A DNA stretch of 64,000 nucleotides from Mesorhabditis belari (taxonomy: Eukaryota > Nematoda > Chromadorea > Rhabditida > Rhabditidae), in assembly GCA_958450365.1 (NCBI GenBank), contig CAUEEP010000742.1, positions 760,001 to 824,000 of the forward strand. The letters run 5' to 3'. Below the pieces are notes generated by a model. The model saw nothing but the letters and a program-made list of their open reading frames with translations. It had not been told where the DNA came from and did no database searches. This document shows, in pieces, positions 43,585-53,584 of this stretch. The position numbers and the translations under genes are program-made. The first letter of the stretch is position 1; the number at the start of each line of letters is the position of its first letter.

Positions 43585-44678
43585 AGCTGAAATCTGAATT
43601 TTCACACATTTAACTCATCTTTTAGTACAAAAATAGTAAAAATAATAAAAAAAAGTAGTCAATTGAATGGATCAATATTTAAAGGCCGAAAACCAAAACG
43701 TTTCCATTTTCCACAAACTCGTGAAATCATTTTCACTGGTATTTCTTCTGCTATAGCTAATAATTCTCTTCTTACGTCAAGCTTTCCCTTTCTTATCATC
43801 GTTGACTCACTCCTTTCAAAGTTCTCAAAAACGAAATGCACATAAATCTGTCTAAATCGACTCGCAAAATTCAGCATTTTTTCATTTTTTCTGCAAAAAA
43901 TATGAAAAAAATAGTCAAAATCACTGTTTCAGATCGATTTCCTTGGTGATCTAGTGGAAAAGTGACAAGTGAACGAACGAATTTCAAACGAATTTCAAAC
44001 GAATTTCAAACGAATTTCAAACGAATTTCAAACGAATCATTACATTCCCAAGATAACACACTTAAAAAGAGGAAAGTTGCTACACTCGAGCTTTTGATTT
44101 TCAATTTTTAAGATAGCTTCGATCTTCGCAATAACTCTCAACTCTTTCCATTAGATTTTACGGTTCAAAAAATACTTTTGCATAAAAAGCTTAATTTGTT
44201 TAAAACATTGTGAAAATATTACTATAAAAACAGTGTTTTAAAATTATCCCAGCAAACGTTAAAAACAATCAACTAATAATGAAAAACACAATAAACTATA
44301 AACATAAACAGCAGCTATAAACAGTAGCTATAAACAGTAGCTATAAACTGTAGCTATAAACTGTAGCTATAAACAGTAGCTATAAACAGTAGCTATAAAC
44401 AGTAGCTATAAACAGTAGCTATAAACTGTAGCTATAAACTGTAGCTATAAACTGTAGTTATAAACTGTAGCTATAAACAATAAATTCCAATTGCTTTTAA
44501 TACAATAAACTTTATAAAATATGAAAAGGATCTCAATATTAGATGTATTCTCTTTTTCTAACCCTTTAAATCTTATCTACTCGTTGATTTGAATCCAAAT
44601 TCTTCTACAAAATCTCCGTTTACGGAATTTACTTGATTCTAGAGCTTTTTATGAAAATAATTAATATTTATGTAATTT
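43585..44678. other. Intergenic region between cysteine-rich genes 2 and 3
   Basis: An 11-base tandem repeat cgaatttcaaa (43974-44035) and a 13-base repeat gtagctataaaca (44301-44480). A segment near 43916-43965 (aatcactgtttcagatcgat) recurs downstream of gene 4 near 46725, a footprint of the tandem duplication. No gene is seen. Confidence 0.65.
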
Positions 44679-45568
44679 TCAATAACATAAAAAATACAAA
44701 GAGATTGACGAGAGAAAAGCGATGATCATCACATTGAAAGCACTTGTCGATCCATTGCATTTATTCCCTTTGCAACAGTAAAAAGTGCCGACAGGAGTGG
44801 CCTGAAATTTTCAGTTTATACTATGCTTTTCAAAAGCCTTTTGCAATTTTATGTATTTCTATTTCTAGTTCACTTTCCAAATTTCGAGGCATAGCTGAAG
44901 AGTTTACCTACCTTTTCAGTGGATGGACACAGATCACCCGACACACCCGACGAACACGAGCAACCCCACGTATAAACACCCTGTAAAAGTTCCGGGTTTC
45001 GATTAATATCAATCTTATCGAATTTATTGAATTGAAAAGCAAAAAAAACTCTCACCATGTACTGCCACTTCACACAGTAGTCACCGCAGTCGCATGTCAC
45101 TTCGCGTTTCTAAAAATTTGAACTTCTTTTAGTCTAATAAAGATTCTGAATTTCAGTCTGAAATATGCATTTGATTTAAAACTGATCTTAGAACTACTAT
45201 TCAGAGAAAGGTAGCCAAAAAAAAAACCTAAATTCCGTAATTTAGGTAAACCGTTCAAATCCAGACCACATTTTTATGCATTTATTTGCAATATAGCTAG
45301 CTTTGAGTGAAGCTACAGGCCTGGCTACTGGCTTGGCTTCACGAGAATTGAGCTTACAATTAAGTTACTTACAATACTAATGAGTCAGCAATGTGAAATC
45401 TCAAAAATTTCCTTCTAAAATATCCATTGATTATCGTCTTTTCCCTTTTCAAACCCTGACCCCTTTCGTGTGATGCTCATTCGTGTTCGAATCGGCCCAA
45501 CATTTCCTCGAGGCGATCGTCGAAGAGATGAGTGTCAAGGAAATCAAAATACCAATAGCAATCTTCAT
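44679..45568 (-). CDS. Cysteine-rich GPI-type protein 3 (ET/Ly6-like)
   Basis: Exons: 45461-45568, 45056-45109, 44912-44980, 44679-44801, phase 0 throughout, 117 residues. Signal peptide MKIAIGILISLTLISSTIAS; motifs RKCWADSNTNEHHTK, TCDCGDYCVKW, YTWGCSCSSG, DLCP and FYCCKGNKCNGSTSAFN; then a hydrophobic tail (IIAFLSSISLYFL) ending LCY. The most compact member, and a good reference for the family structure. Exon 3 is extended by PSTEK relative to gene 2. Exon 1 and intron 1 have been copied in inverted orientation into intron 2 of gene 5. Confidence 0.84.
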
Positions 45569-45669
45569 TTCTAAAAGTCACCTAATAGCTTAAAAGATTT
45601 TTACACAAATTTAGCTTCTATCAAGTCAAAAATATTGATGAGATAAGGTAATGGCTGTTCCAAAAAAAG

Positions 45670-46125
45670 TACCCTAAAGTCGCGAGTATAAGGTTTTTAT
45701 ACATTTTTATTGTTATATAAACTTTTATTATTGTTCTTGGAGCGCGGGATACTACAGGGTGACAGCCTATGACCATTGCTATTTGTTATGTGCATGGATA
45801 CATCCAGACGATAGTGTTGAAGAAGACGCTGGAAAGCATCTCTTTCGACCGTCGACGTGGACTTTGGCCGGATGAAGAGGCCAGGGAGGGATCCATAAGA
45901 CTGAGCACCGGAGAGGAGCAGGGCGGACGCGCTGAGCCACGCCCGGAGCAACAAATAACAGCATAAAATTGCTATAACCCTCAATAAATTTACTTCTATT
46001 GTTCTTAAAAGCAAAAAAGTTATGCTGCAGCGGGGTTCGAACCCTCGACACACCGTCGATTTGCATGACAGCCGTCAATTTGCATGCGAAAACCAAACAG
46101 AACTTACACTCGCGACTTTAGGGTA
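45670..46125. mobile_element. Non-autonomous TIR element B with tRNA-like core
   Basis: Inverted ends taccctaaagtcgcgagtat and complement (ctcgcgactttagggta), about 23 bases. The interior is unusually GC-rich (45830-45950) for this genome and includes a box-B sequence ggttcgaaccc on the minus strand. No transposase. The open frames crossing it are probably accidental. Confidence 0.8.
46024..46092 (-). pseudogene. tRNA-like sequence in element B
   Basis: The minus strand has gagggttcgaaccccgc, a textbook T-arm with box B, followed by a T run (aacttttttgc) that could terminate RNA polymerase III. The D-ar side is not convincing. Confidence 0.5.
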
Positions 46126-46811
46126 ATTTCTTCCGGATTAGGTCAAGTCCAGGTCTAGCCTGGACTTGACTGGCTTGAGCGATATCAACACTAAATGCAG
46201 AGCTAAATTTATGCATTTCTAGGGCTTGCTTGGAACAATTCTCGATCTGTTTTTGTCATCAAATCAAACCCTCAAAAAATCTTTTGAGTTTTAGGAGTCA
46301 AAATCGAAATTTTTGCGTCAGACAGTTGCAAAAAAAGCGAAAATTTTGTTGAAAAATTCAAATGCCAAATGGTGAATGTGAGAAATTAGCAATTCAGCAA
46401 TTCGTGCTCAATTCAGCAATTCTTAAAAGTGAGACAGTTTCCAATATCAGTTTCCTTTATCAATTTCCATTTTTCAGCAAAACTTTCCAAGTTTTATCTA
46501 GTGTTTTTGTGAGTCATTTTTCTTTAAAGCCAAAAAGAGAGAAAGAAAATGATGAGAAATCTCTTTGTTCACTCAAGAGAAAACCACGAATGTACTCCGT
46601 TTTATCACGAAATTCAAGAATTCAAGAATTGCAAAGCGTGGGCGTTTGGAGAAAAATTCTCCACCGGAAATCCCGAGTTTTTTTTGTGATAAAGTGATCG
46701 AAATACTTTCGATTTTCCCCCAAAATCACTGTTCCAGATCGATTTCTTGGCGTTGAACTTGATGGTAACCGTTATTTTTACATTTGTAAAGATATTTATT
46801 GCATTTATTGA

Positions 46812-47476
46812 CTAATACTTTAAGAGGAAAGCTGAGATCACGAAGAGAATGGTGAAAGAGAAAGAGGCGAGACTCGAGCTATTGCATTTGTCTTTCTTGC
46901 AGCACCAAAGGTTCGGCACGGCGTTCTGGTCATTCTAGAAATTTTGATTATTTGATTATTTGATTATTTGATTATTTTTTTGTTAGGTCATTAGAACGAA
47001 GCCAGATCCGGACCTAAATAGATAAAAAACTTGGTCTAGCCTTGGCCAAATCCCTAGATTCGCCTGAGTTTCTAGAATCCGGCTGGAATTTCCAATTCAA
47101 GAAAAACTCTAACGAAAAGCTATGAAATTCTCGAAAACTCTCACCGGACAAAGGTCAATGCCTCCAGCTGAACACGAGCAGCCCCAGCCATAGCCCCCAA
47201 GCTAAATCTGCATCTTTACACTGTTCTCCTCATTTTCCAACTCACGTCTGTTCCAACTTTCATACAATAATCTCCACAGTCGCACGTTACAGCTTTCTTC
47301 TGAAATTTGTGATATTCTCGAATTCTATTTTAAAATCTTAAGAACAAAGCCGAACTTGTACTCAAGAAATGTACCTTTTTCGTGTGTTTCCCATCGCTAC
47401 TAACATCGCTCCAACATTTTCGCGCCTCCACCGAAACGAGCAACAAAACAAAGCAGAAAGCAATTGTGGATCTCAT
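46812..47476 (-). CDS. Cysteine-rich GPI-type protein 4 (ET/Ly6-like)
   Basis: Exons: 47375-47476, 47246-47299, 47145-47201, 46812-46934, phase 0, 111 residues. Signal peptide MRSTIAFCFVLLLVSVEA; motifs RKCWSDVSSDGKHTK, TCDCGDYCMK, YGWGCSCSAGGIDLCP and LWCCKKDKCNSSS; then the hydrophobic tail FTILFVISAFLL before KY. Exon 2 has VGTD where the other members have W/F/Y-containing ends. AATAAA occurs within 10 bases of the stop (46804-46809). It has the shortest introns of the cluster. Confidence 0.83.
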
Positions 47477-48274
47477 CTAGAACAATAGAAATATTCTTTT
47501 GAAAGTCTTTAAATCATCAGAAGAGTTTCAAATTTGAAATCACACATAACAGAAAGAAAAGTGTTTAGTTTATTATATTCTTTAAGGTAACGGCAGGTAA
47601 TGATACTTAAGGTAATGATATCTAAGGTAATTATATCTAAGGTAATGATATCTAAGGTAATTATATCTAAGGTAATGATACTTAAGGTAATGATATCTAA
47701 GGTAATACATCGATAAAAATGGGCGAATGATTTGTTTATTCAAATCTTGAGAATGACTCAAAAAATGTTTTATCTCGAAAACCACAGATCCATTGTTTCT
47801 AGAAAATTGGTGTTTTTAGAAGAAATCAAATCACGAAATCAAATCAAGAAAAGAAATCACGTACACATTCTCATAATATTTCTCCTCAAGTCGATTCAAA
47901 TAGCTGATTCTTTTGAAATGTTCATATCTAAATATTTTTATGTTTTTAGTTTTAGTTTATTTTCTGAATCATTAAAGATCTCAATAGTAAGGGAAATCGC
48001 TGTAGAAATAGTCAAAAAATTCAACGTTTGAGTCGTCTTATGTTTAGTTAAAAGGTTTTTCAAGAAGAAATATTCTAAAAAGCTGTTGTATCATTGATAA
48101 AATTTTTCTTTTGGTTAGATTGTAAAGTTCATTTCTACAGTTTTTTTTGGTTATCCGCTAGAAAGCTAGCAAATTTACACTTTTAGTCTAAACGATTGAG
48201 TTATTGAATTGAATTTACTGAATTGTTCAGAATGAGAGAACAATTTTTAAACTTTTCAAACATGGAACTTTTAA

Positions 48275-49551
48275 TAGAGTGTATTCCTCGCGAGTAAGTA
48301 ATTACTCGAGTAAATTTGCATGAGTAATTGTCGAGCAATGCGTTTTCTAAAAAGTGCGCCTGCGCGAAAAAAATATAAAAGCAATTTTTTGCGCAGGTTT
48401 TTCAAAAAAAAAATCACTTTTTACATTGGATGGGATTTCCGACCAAATCAGTTAAACGGCTGAGTATCTTTAAAAAGTGTCGTATATAATGCGGGGCTCG
48501 TCATTTTTGCGTCATTTTTTGCGATAATTTTGGGAGTGGGACAAATGCGACCTTTTTTTTGAGCACCCGCACATTTGCGCACCTTTTTTTCCGCACCTTG
48601 CCCATTAGCGCACCTTTTTTCGCGTTTTAAAAAAGCTCTAAAAAGCTAATATTAACCAATTTCTATTCCAAAAGTTGTTTTTCTAGGTAATTTTAGGGCG
48701 TAGAATCGAAATTTTGACATATCAGAGCTTGTGGAACCAATTTCAAAGACAAAACGGCTAGATCAAATTACAGAAAATTGTCGATTTTCCTCTTTGTATA
48801 ACTCCGTCCGTTTGTTTCCACAAGCTCTGATATGTCAAAATTTCGATTCTACGCCCTAAAATTACCTAGAAAAACAACTTTTGGAATAGAAATTGGTTAA
48901 TATTAGCTTTTTAGAGCTTTTTTAATACGCGAAAAAAGGTGCACTAATGGGCAAGGTGCGGAAAAAAAGGTGCGCACCTGGACATTTGCGCACCTTTTTT
49001 TTGCTGGAAAAGGCCTTAGGCAAGGCTGTAGAGCTTCGAAAATACTTCCATATAAGGGAATCGTATGCGTAGATTCCGAATTTCGACAAATCAGACCTCG
49101 CTGACACGTCAAATTTGGGCTAAAAGGCAAAAACTGCGGAAAAGCGTTAAGTTGCGTAGTTTTTGCCTTTTAGCCCAAATTTGACGTGTCAGCGAGGTCT
49201 GATTTGTCGAAATTCGAAATCTACACATACGATTCCCTCCTATGAAAACACTTTTGAAGCTCTACGACCTTTCCTAAGGCCTTTTCCAGCAAAAAAAGGT
49301 GCGCAAATGTCCAGGTGCGCAAAAAAAAGGTCGTATTTGTCCCACCCCCCAGGTTTTTCAAAAAAAAAATCGTTTTTACATTGGAAGGAGGGAATTTCCC
49401 ACCAAATCAGTTAAACGGCTGAGTATCTTTAAAAAGTGTCCTATATAATGTGGGGCTCGTCATTTTTTTGCAATAATTTTTGCTAAAAATACGGTAATTT
49501 TTTCCCAAGTGTGCGTTTTAAAAAACGCATTACTCGCGAGGAACAAACTCT
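48275..49551. mobile_element. Repeat element X, copy 2
   Basis: Ends agagtgtattcctcgcgag and inverted tactcgcgaggaacaaactc. The block with aaatcagttaaacggctgag occurs twice, at 48440-48475 and 49405-49440, on either side of a nested M5-type foldback. It shares flanks and internal blocks with 26514-27232 but lacks that copy's minisatellite. Confidence 0.72.
48533..49350. mobile_element. Composite M5 foldback: hairpin inserted in hairpin
   Basis: Outer termini ggagtgggacaaatgcgacc and complement. The right half (48960-49330) is the same approximately 180-base-arm palindrome as 58082-58486 (gcgaggtctgatttgtcgaa). Inside the left arm is a second, unrelated palindrome (about 48590-48960; arm tcagagcttgtggaacc). 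Two nested foldbacks of different families. Confidence 0.82.
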
Positions 49552-50264
49552 AATCGTTACCTTAAAAAATACGTTAACTTTACACTCACTTTCCTTTCTG
49601 TTAACTCATTCATTCAGTAGACTCTTTTTTAAACGATTTAACTTTCCACAAAACAAATGAAAACATGAATTCGAATCAATCAATCAATCAAAAAACAAAG
49701 AACTTTTTTTTGAACTCGTTTAACACTTTAAAACATCATCACCAGCTCAATTAGCCGTTAAAATCAAGTAGTTTACTGTCGTCACAAGGAATATTGTAGC
49801 ATCAACTAAGCTAGTCTCTATAAAGAATCAAGATCTAGAGCTAGGGTAGCTTTGCAAATTGTAAATCAGCTAAAAACTCGACTCAAAATGAGTGAAATCA
49901 CCTGACCAAACGCTAAACTTATCATCCTTTTATTTAGCTTTTTAATCGACAAAGAATTTTTATCATTTACTCATCACTTTTATTGTTTTTTTACTTGGAC
50001 TTTCGAAAATTTTCTCTATTAAAAAAAATCTATCAAAGAAAGCCACATTACGGTCCTTTTTTTCTTATCAATTTTCCTCTCAATCTTTTATTTTTTTTAC
50101 TAAAAACGAATCTTTATGTATTTCCGGATTTTTCTGAGCGATGAGCTGTCATTATTTTCTTTTTTTTTCATTAAAAAATCAAAAAAAATCTTTTTTTCTC
50201 ATCAAAAAATCAAAAAAATCAACAAATTAATCTTTCCAAACTTGTAAAAGAATCATTTATTTAT

Positions 50265-52145
50265 TTATTTTCCAAAGAAAAAGAAACAAAACCCAAATGT
50301 GAGGAATGAGACGAGGAAAAAGTGTTGCCTTGTCACAGATCCATTGCACAAATTCCCCGTGCAGCAGTCGACCTCGATCTCTGGATCGGTGCCCCAAACA
50401 TCGCGACCTTTTTGCTAAATGAAAACTTATTCATAAAGTACTGAAAACAGTTCGAAATTAACAATTGACTGATCACCTTTATGCTTTGGAATTTGCTCAC
50501 TGATTACTGTGATTTGCATTCTCTTTGCCCAGAGTTTAGCAGTGTTTAAGTGCCTTTGGTACTTGTCGGTTATATCAGTTTTTTGATGGCTGGGAATGGC
50601 TGGGAATGGCACATCGACTCCGGATTCAAACCAGCAACCTTTCGCTTATCAGGCGAACTTTCTACGGTACTTGTCGGTTATACATCCACAGAGACTCAGC
50701 TCTGGTTAAACAAGGAGCTGACAACAGTGATTAGTGATTAGTCTGAAGTGATCAGTCGATGAGTCGAATGAAAATCGATAACCGAGAGGACTCGGATGGA
50801 GATGCTGATGACCGAGATGAGTCTTTGTGAATTTATAACCGACAAGTACCATTCTATTTTCAATTCTCATAAATATCAACGTAAAAATAGAATTCCTTTC
50901 CTCACCTGACACATATTGATTTGTCCTTCGACCTCATTATAACATCCGCATCCCCATTGTGAACCCTCTTTTCCCATTGCCTATATTACATCATTTCATT
51001 AGAATTCTTAGATTTTTACGAATCTAGAAGGAAATTTTTGAGATTTCACATTGCTGACTCATTAGTATTGTAAGTAACTTAATTGTAAGCTCAATTCTCG
51101 TGAAGCCAAGCCAGTAGCCAGGCCTGTAGCTTCACTCAAAGCTAGCTATATTGCAAATAAATGCATAAAAATGTGGTCTGGACTTGAACGGCTTACCTAA
51201 ATTACGGAATTTAGGGTTTTTTTTTGGCTACCTTTCTCTGAATAGTAGTTCTAAGATCTAAGATCTAAATTCCGTAATTTAGGTAAACCGTTCAAAATCC
51301 AGACCATATTTTTATGCATTTATTTGCAATATTATCGTCTAGCTTTAGATCAAATGCATAGTTCAAGCTGAAATTCAGAATTGGGTCGATTCGAACACGA
51401 ATGAGCATCACACGAAAGCGGTCAGGGTTTTTGAGAGGGAAAAGACGATAATCAATGATATTTCAAGCTGGTTAACTTAATTGTAAGCTCAATTCGTGAA
51501 GCCAAGCCAGTAGCCAGGCCTGTAGCTTCACTCAAAGCTAGCTATATTGCAAGTAAATGCATAAAAATGTGGTCTGGATTTGAACGGCTTACCTAAATTA
51601 CGGAATTTAGGTTTTTTTTGGCTACCTTTCTCTAAATAGTTGTTCTAAGATCTAAGATCTAAGATAATATGTTTATGCATTCATTTGCAATATAGCTAGC
51701 TTTAGATCAAATGCATAGTTCAAGCTGAAATTCAGAATCTTTACTTTATTACTTACTTTTTCTTTACTTTTTCTGTTTTTTCTTAAAGCTTATCAACTTT
51801 CAAAAGGGTTATCTTTAGGTTAAAGAAATGAAATGAAAAAGAAAGAAGAATGATTGATGATTTACACTCATATCAACCATCAACAACTCACCTCGATATA
51901 GAATTTCACACAATAATCTCCGCAAGCGCACTCGACCTCCTTTTTCTAGATATATAAATTATAACAATGTTAAGTGCTTTGTGATCTGATTTTTCCAATC
52001 CAAGAAATCTTTTCGATATCACTAGCTTTAAATCAACCTTATCTGAATGATGCTTTGTCGTGCTCTCATCTTCGTAACACTTCAACGATGTTGTTGTCGA
52101 GAAAAAGAATAAAAAGAGAAATGTGAGTGCCGAGATTTGACTCAT
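50265..52145 (-). CDS. Cysteine-rich GPI-type protein 5 (ET/Ly6-like)
   Basis: Exons: 52038-52145, 51892-51945, 50906-50980, 50265-50414, phase 0, 128 residues. Signal peptide MSQISALTFLFLFFFSTTTS; motifs LKCYEDESTTKHH, ECACGDYCVKFY, QWGCGCYNEVEGQINMCQ and VDCCTGNLCNGS; then a hydrophobic C-terminus (FFLVSFLTFGFCFFFF) with a short GK end. With gene 6 it forms a subgroup: LKCY instead of RKCW, a 25-codon exon 3 and a longer exon 4 lead (QKGRDVWGTDPEIE). Intron 2 carries two inverted copies of gene 3 intron sequence. Intron 3 carries TIR element C. Confidence 0.83.
50558..50850. mobile_element. Non-autonomous TIR element C with tRNA-like core
   Basis: Ends ggtacttgtcggttata and complement (tataaccgacaagtacc). 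A third, direct copy of the end lies inside at about 50667-50683. It abuts a tRNA-like anticodon and T-arm on the minus strand. It lies in intron 3 of cysteine-rich gene 5. Confidence 0.8.
50618..50672 (-). pseudogene. tRNA-like anticodon and T arm in element C
   Basis: The minus strand has a perfect five-pair stem with a seven-base loop, ttcgc-ctgataa-gcgaa (GAT at the anticodon position), then a T-arm ctggtttgaatccgg. The D-arm position is occupied by the internal TIR copy, so it is not a functional tRNA. Confidence 0.55.
51030..51740. repeat. Inverted duplicate of gene 3 exon 1 / intron 1 inside gene 5
   Basis: Two copies of sequence matching 45130-45490 in reverse complement (marker tggcttggcttcacgag). 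At 51383-51420 the second carries the 3' part of gene 3 exon 1 with its donor (cgattcgaacacgaatgagc). It lies within gene 5 intron 2 in antisense orientation, so it is not expressed as part of gene 5. Confidence 0.88.
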
Positions 52146-52613
52146 TTTGTGAATGCGTGTTTTTCTGAAAGTGTCAAAAATCGGCCGCGCAAAATAAAAA
52201 AAAAAACCTTAAAAGTGAAGCTGCAAAATTTAGACCTCAGACTTTAAATGCCAAACTTTTTCAAAGCCGATTTGTCATTTTTTTGTTCCCGAAAAATTTC
52301 CACATCAACCCAATGTTTACCTTTCTTGTATTTGCGGTCGAAAATTTTATGCTTGTTCTGAAAGATTTTGTAAAAAAAACCATTCAAAGTTTGGATTGAT
52401 AATGATGAGTCAAACCGGTTGATCTCGAAAATCGCTTTGGCATCAAAAAAAAAACTCAAAACTTGGCACACATTGGGTAAAAGTTAATCATCAAAGCAGA
52501 ATCAAGTACCCGAAAAACGAATTGTCGCTTTTAAACCTGACAAGAGGCGAACAATTTGCATATCATAGCGGAGAAATGTTCTAACTGGGCCACAGGACAT
52601 ATCAGACTTGACT

Positions 52614-53076
52614 TGGTAAGGCAAGAAGGCAAAGCAAGATGGCAAGGCATGAAGGTAAGGCAAGGCAAGATGGCAAGGCAAGAAGGCAAGGCAAGATGGC
52701 AAGGTAAGAAGGCAAGGCATGAAGGCAAGGCAAGATGGCAAGGCAAGATGGCAAGGCAAGAAGGCAAGGCAAGATGGCAAGGTAAGAAGGCAAGGCAAGA
52801 AGGCAAGGCAAGAAGGCAAGGCAAGATGGCAAGGCAAGAAGGCAAGGCAAGATGGCAAGGCAAGATGGCAAGGCAAGGCAAGATGGCAAGGCATGAAGGC
52901 AAGGCAAGAAGGCAAGGCAAGATGGCAAGGCAAGAAGGCAAGGCAAGATGGCAAGGTAAGAAGGCAAGGCATGAAGGCAAGGCAAGAAGGCAAGGCAAGA
53001 TGGCAAGACAAGATGGCAAGGCAAGGCAAGATGGCAAGGCATGAAGGCAAGGCATGAAGGCAAGGCATGAAGGCAA
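52614..53076. repeat. Minisatellite aaggcaagatggc / aaggcaagaaggc
   Basis: About 35 units built from ggcaag, aaggc and gatgg pieces. Open in several frames on both strands; no real protein is implied. Confidence 0.95.
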
Positions 53077-53107
53077 AGTCCTTCTATGGGCTAAGGCTGG
53101 GAATACA

Positions 53108-53186
53108 AAACATGGTCGGCGCCGGGATTTGAACCCGCCACTTCTGGCTTGCTGGACGAACACTCTATCAATGAGCTACATTGCCA
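53108..53186 (-). pseudogene. tRNA-like sequence
   Basis: The minus strand shows box A tgtagctcattgatagagtg and box B gcgggttcaaatcccggcg, both close to consensus, but the acceptor and anticodon stems have mismatches. It could be a decayed tRNA or a tRNA-derived repeat. Confidence 0.6.
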
Positions 53187-53584
53187 CGTATCGCTTTGCC
53201 GCCAGGTAGGACTTTATGCTTTACTCAAAGTAATGCAAAGGTCAGAAGCTAGTTCTGATGACTTTTGGCGGATCTTTGTAGGGCAAACCGGCACCAAGCC
53301 AGAAACCAGATCTTGCCTGACCTGGCTTCGCTCAAAAAAAATGACAATCTTGATAGGAAACTTCTCTTATACGATCTCTTCGATATCTCTTCGATAATTC
53401 CATTAATTTCTAATGTAAATAAAAATTTTTCATCTCTCTGCATTTCTAAAGAAATCTTCTTGAAATCATTTATTTTTCTGTACATTTTTTTAGCACACTT
53501 TGGAATAAGTGAATGTTAAAAACTTTTATAAAAAAAAAACCCCTTCAAAATCACTAACAATATATACAATCTATTGAAATGAAT

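Larger units (their letters stand above)
45569..46811. other. Intergenic region between cysteine-rich genes 3 and 4
   Basis: Contains TIR element B (45670-46125). The open frames at 46362-46756 have no domain, and part of the segment repeats intergenic sequence from 43900-43960. Nothing else is supported. Confidence 0.6.
47477..50264. other. Intergenic region between cysteine-rich genes 4 and 5
   Basis: Consists of a 15-base tandem repeat (47583-47705, unit like aaggtaatgatatct), non-coding AT-rich sequence, and element X copy 2 (48275-49551) with a foldback element nested inside. The sequence at 49560-50260 is AT-rich with nothing recognisable. Confidence 0.65.
52146..53584. other. Intergenic region between cysteine-rich genes 5 and 6
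   Basis: AT-rich sequence followed by a minisatellite (52614-53076) and a tRNA-like sequence (53108-53186). The long open frames in both strands at 52502-53163 are produced by the minisatellite. Confidence 0.7.

Noticed and set aside
45697..46096. Overlapping open frames of 65-118 codons in a GC-rich patch
   Set aside because: They lie inside TIR element B, on both strands, and cross its tRNA-like segment. Considered part of a non-coding element.
52502..53163. Overlapping open frames up to 210 codons on both strands (Pro/Cys/Leu-rich and Lys/Ala/Arg-rich)
   Set aside because: They are translations of a minisatellite; open frames occur in several frames at once and include no domain or splice context.
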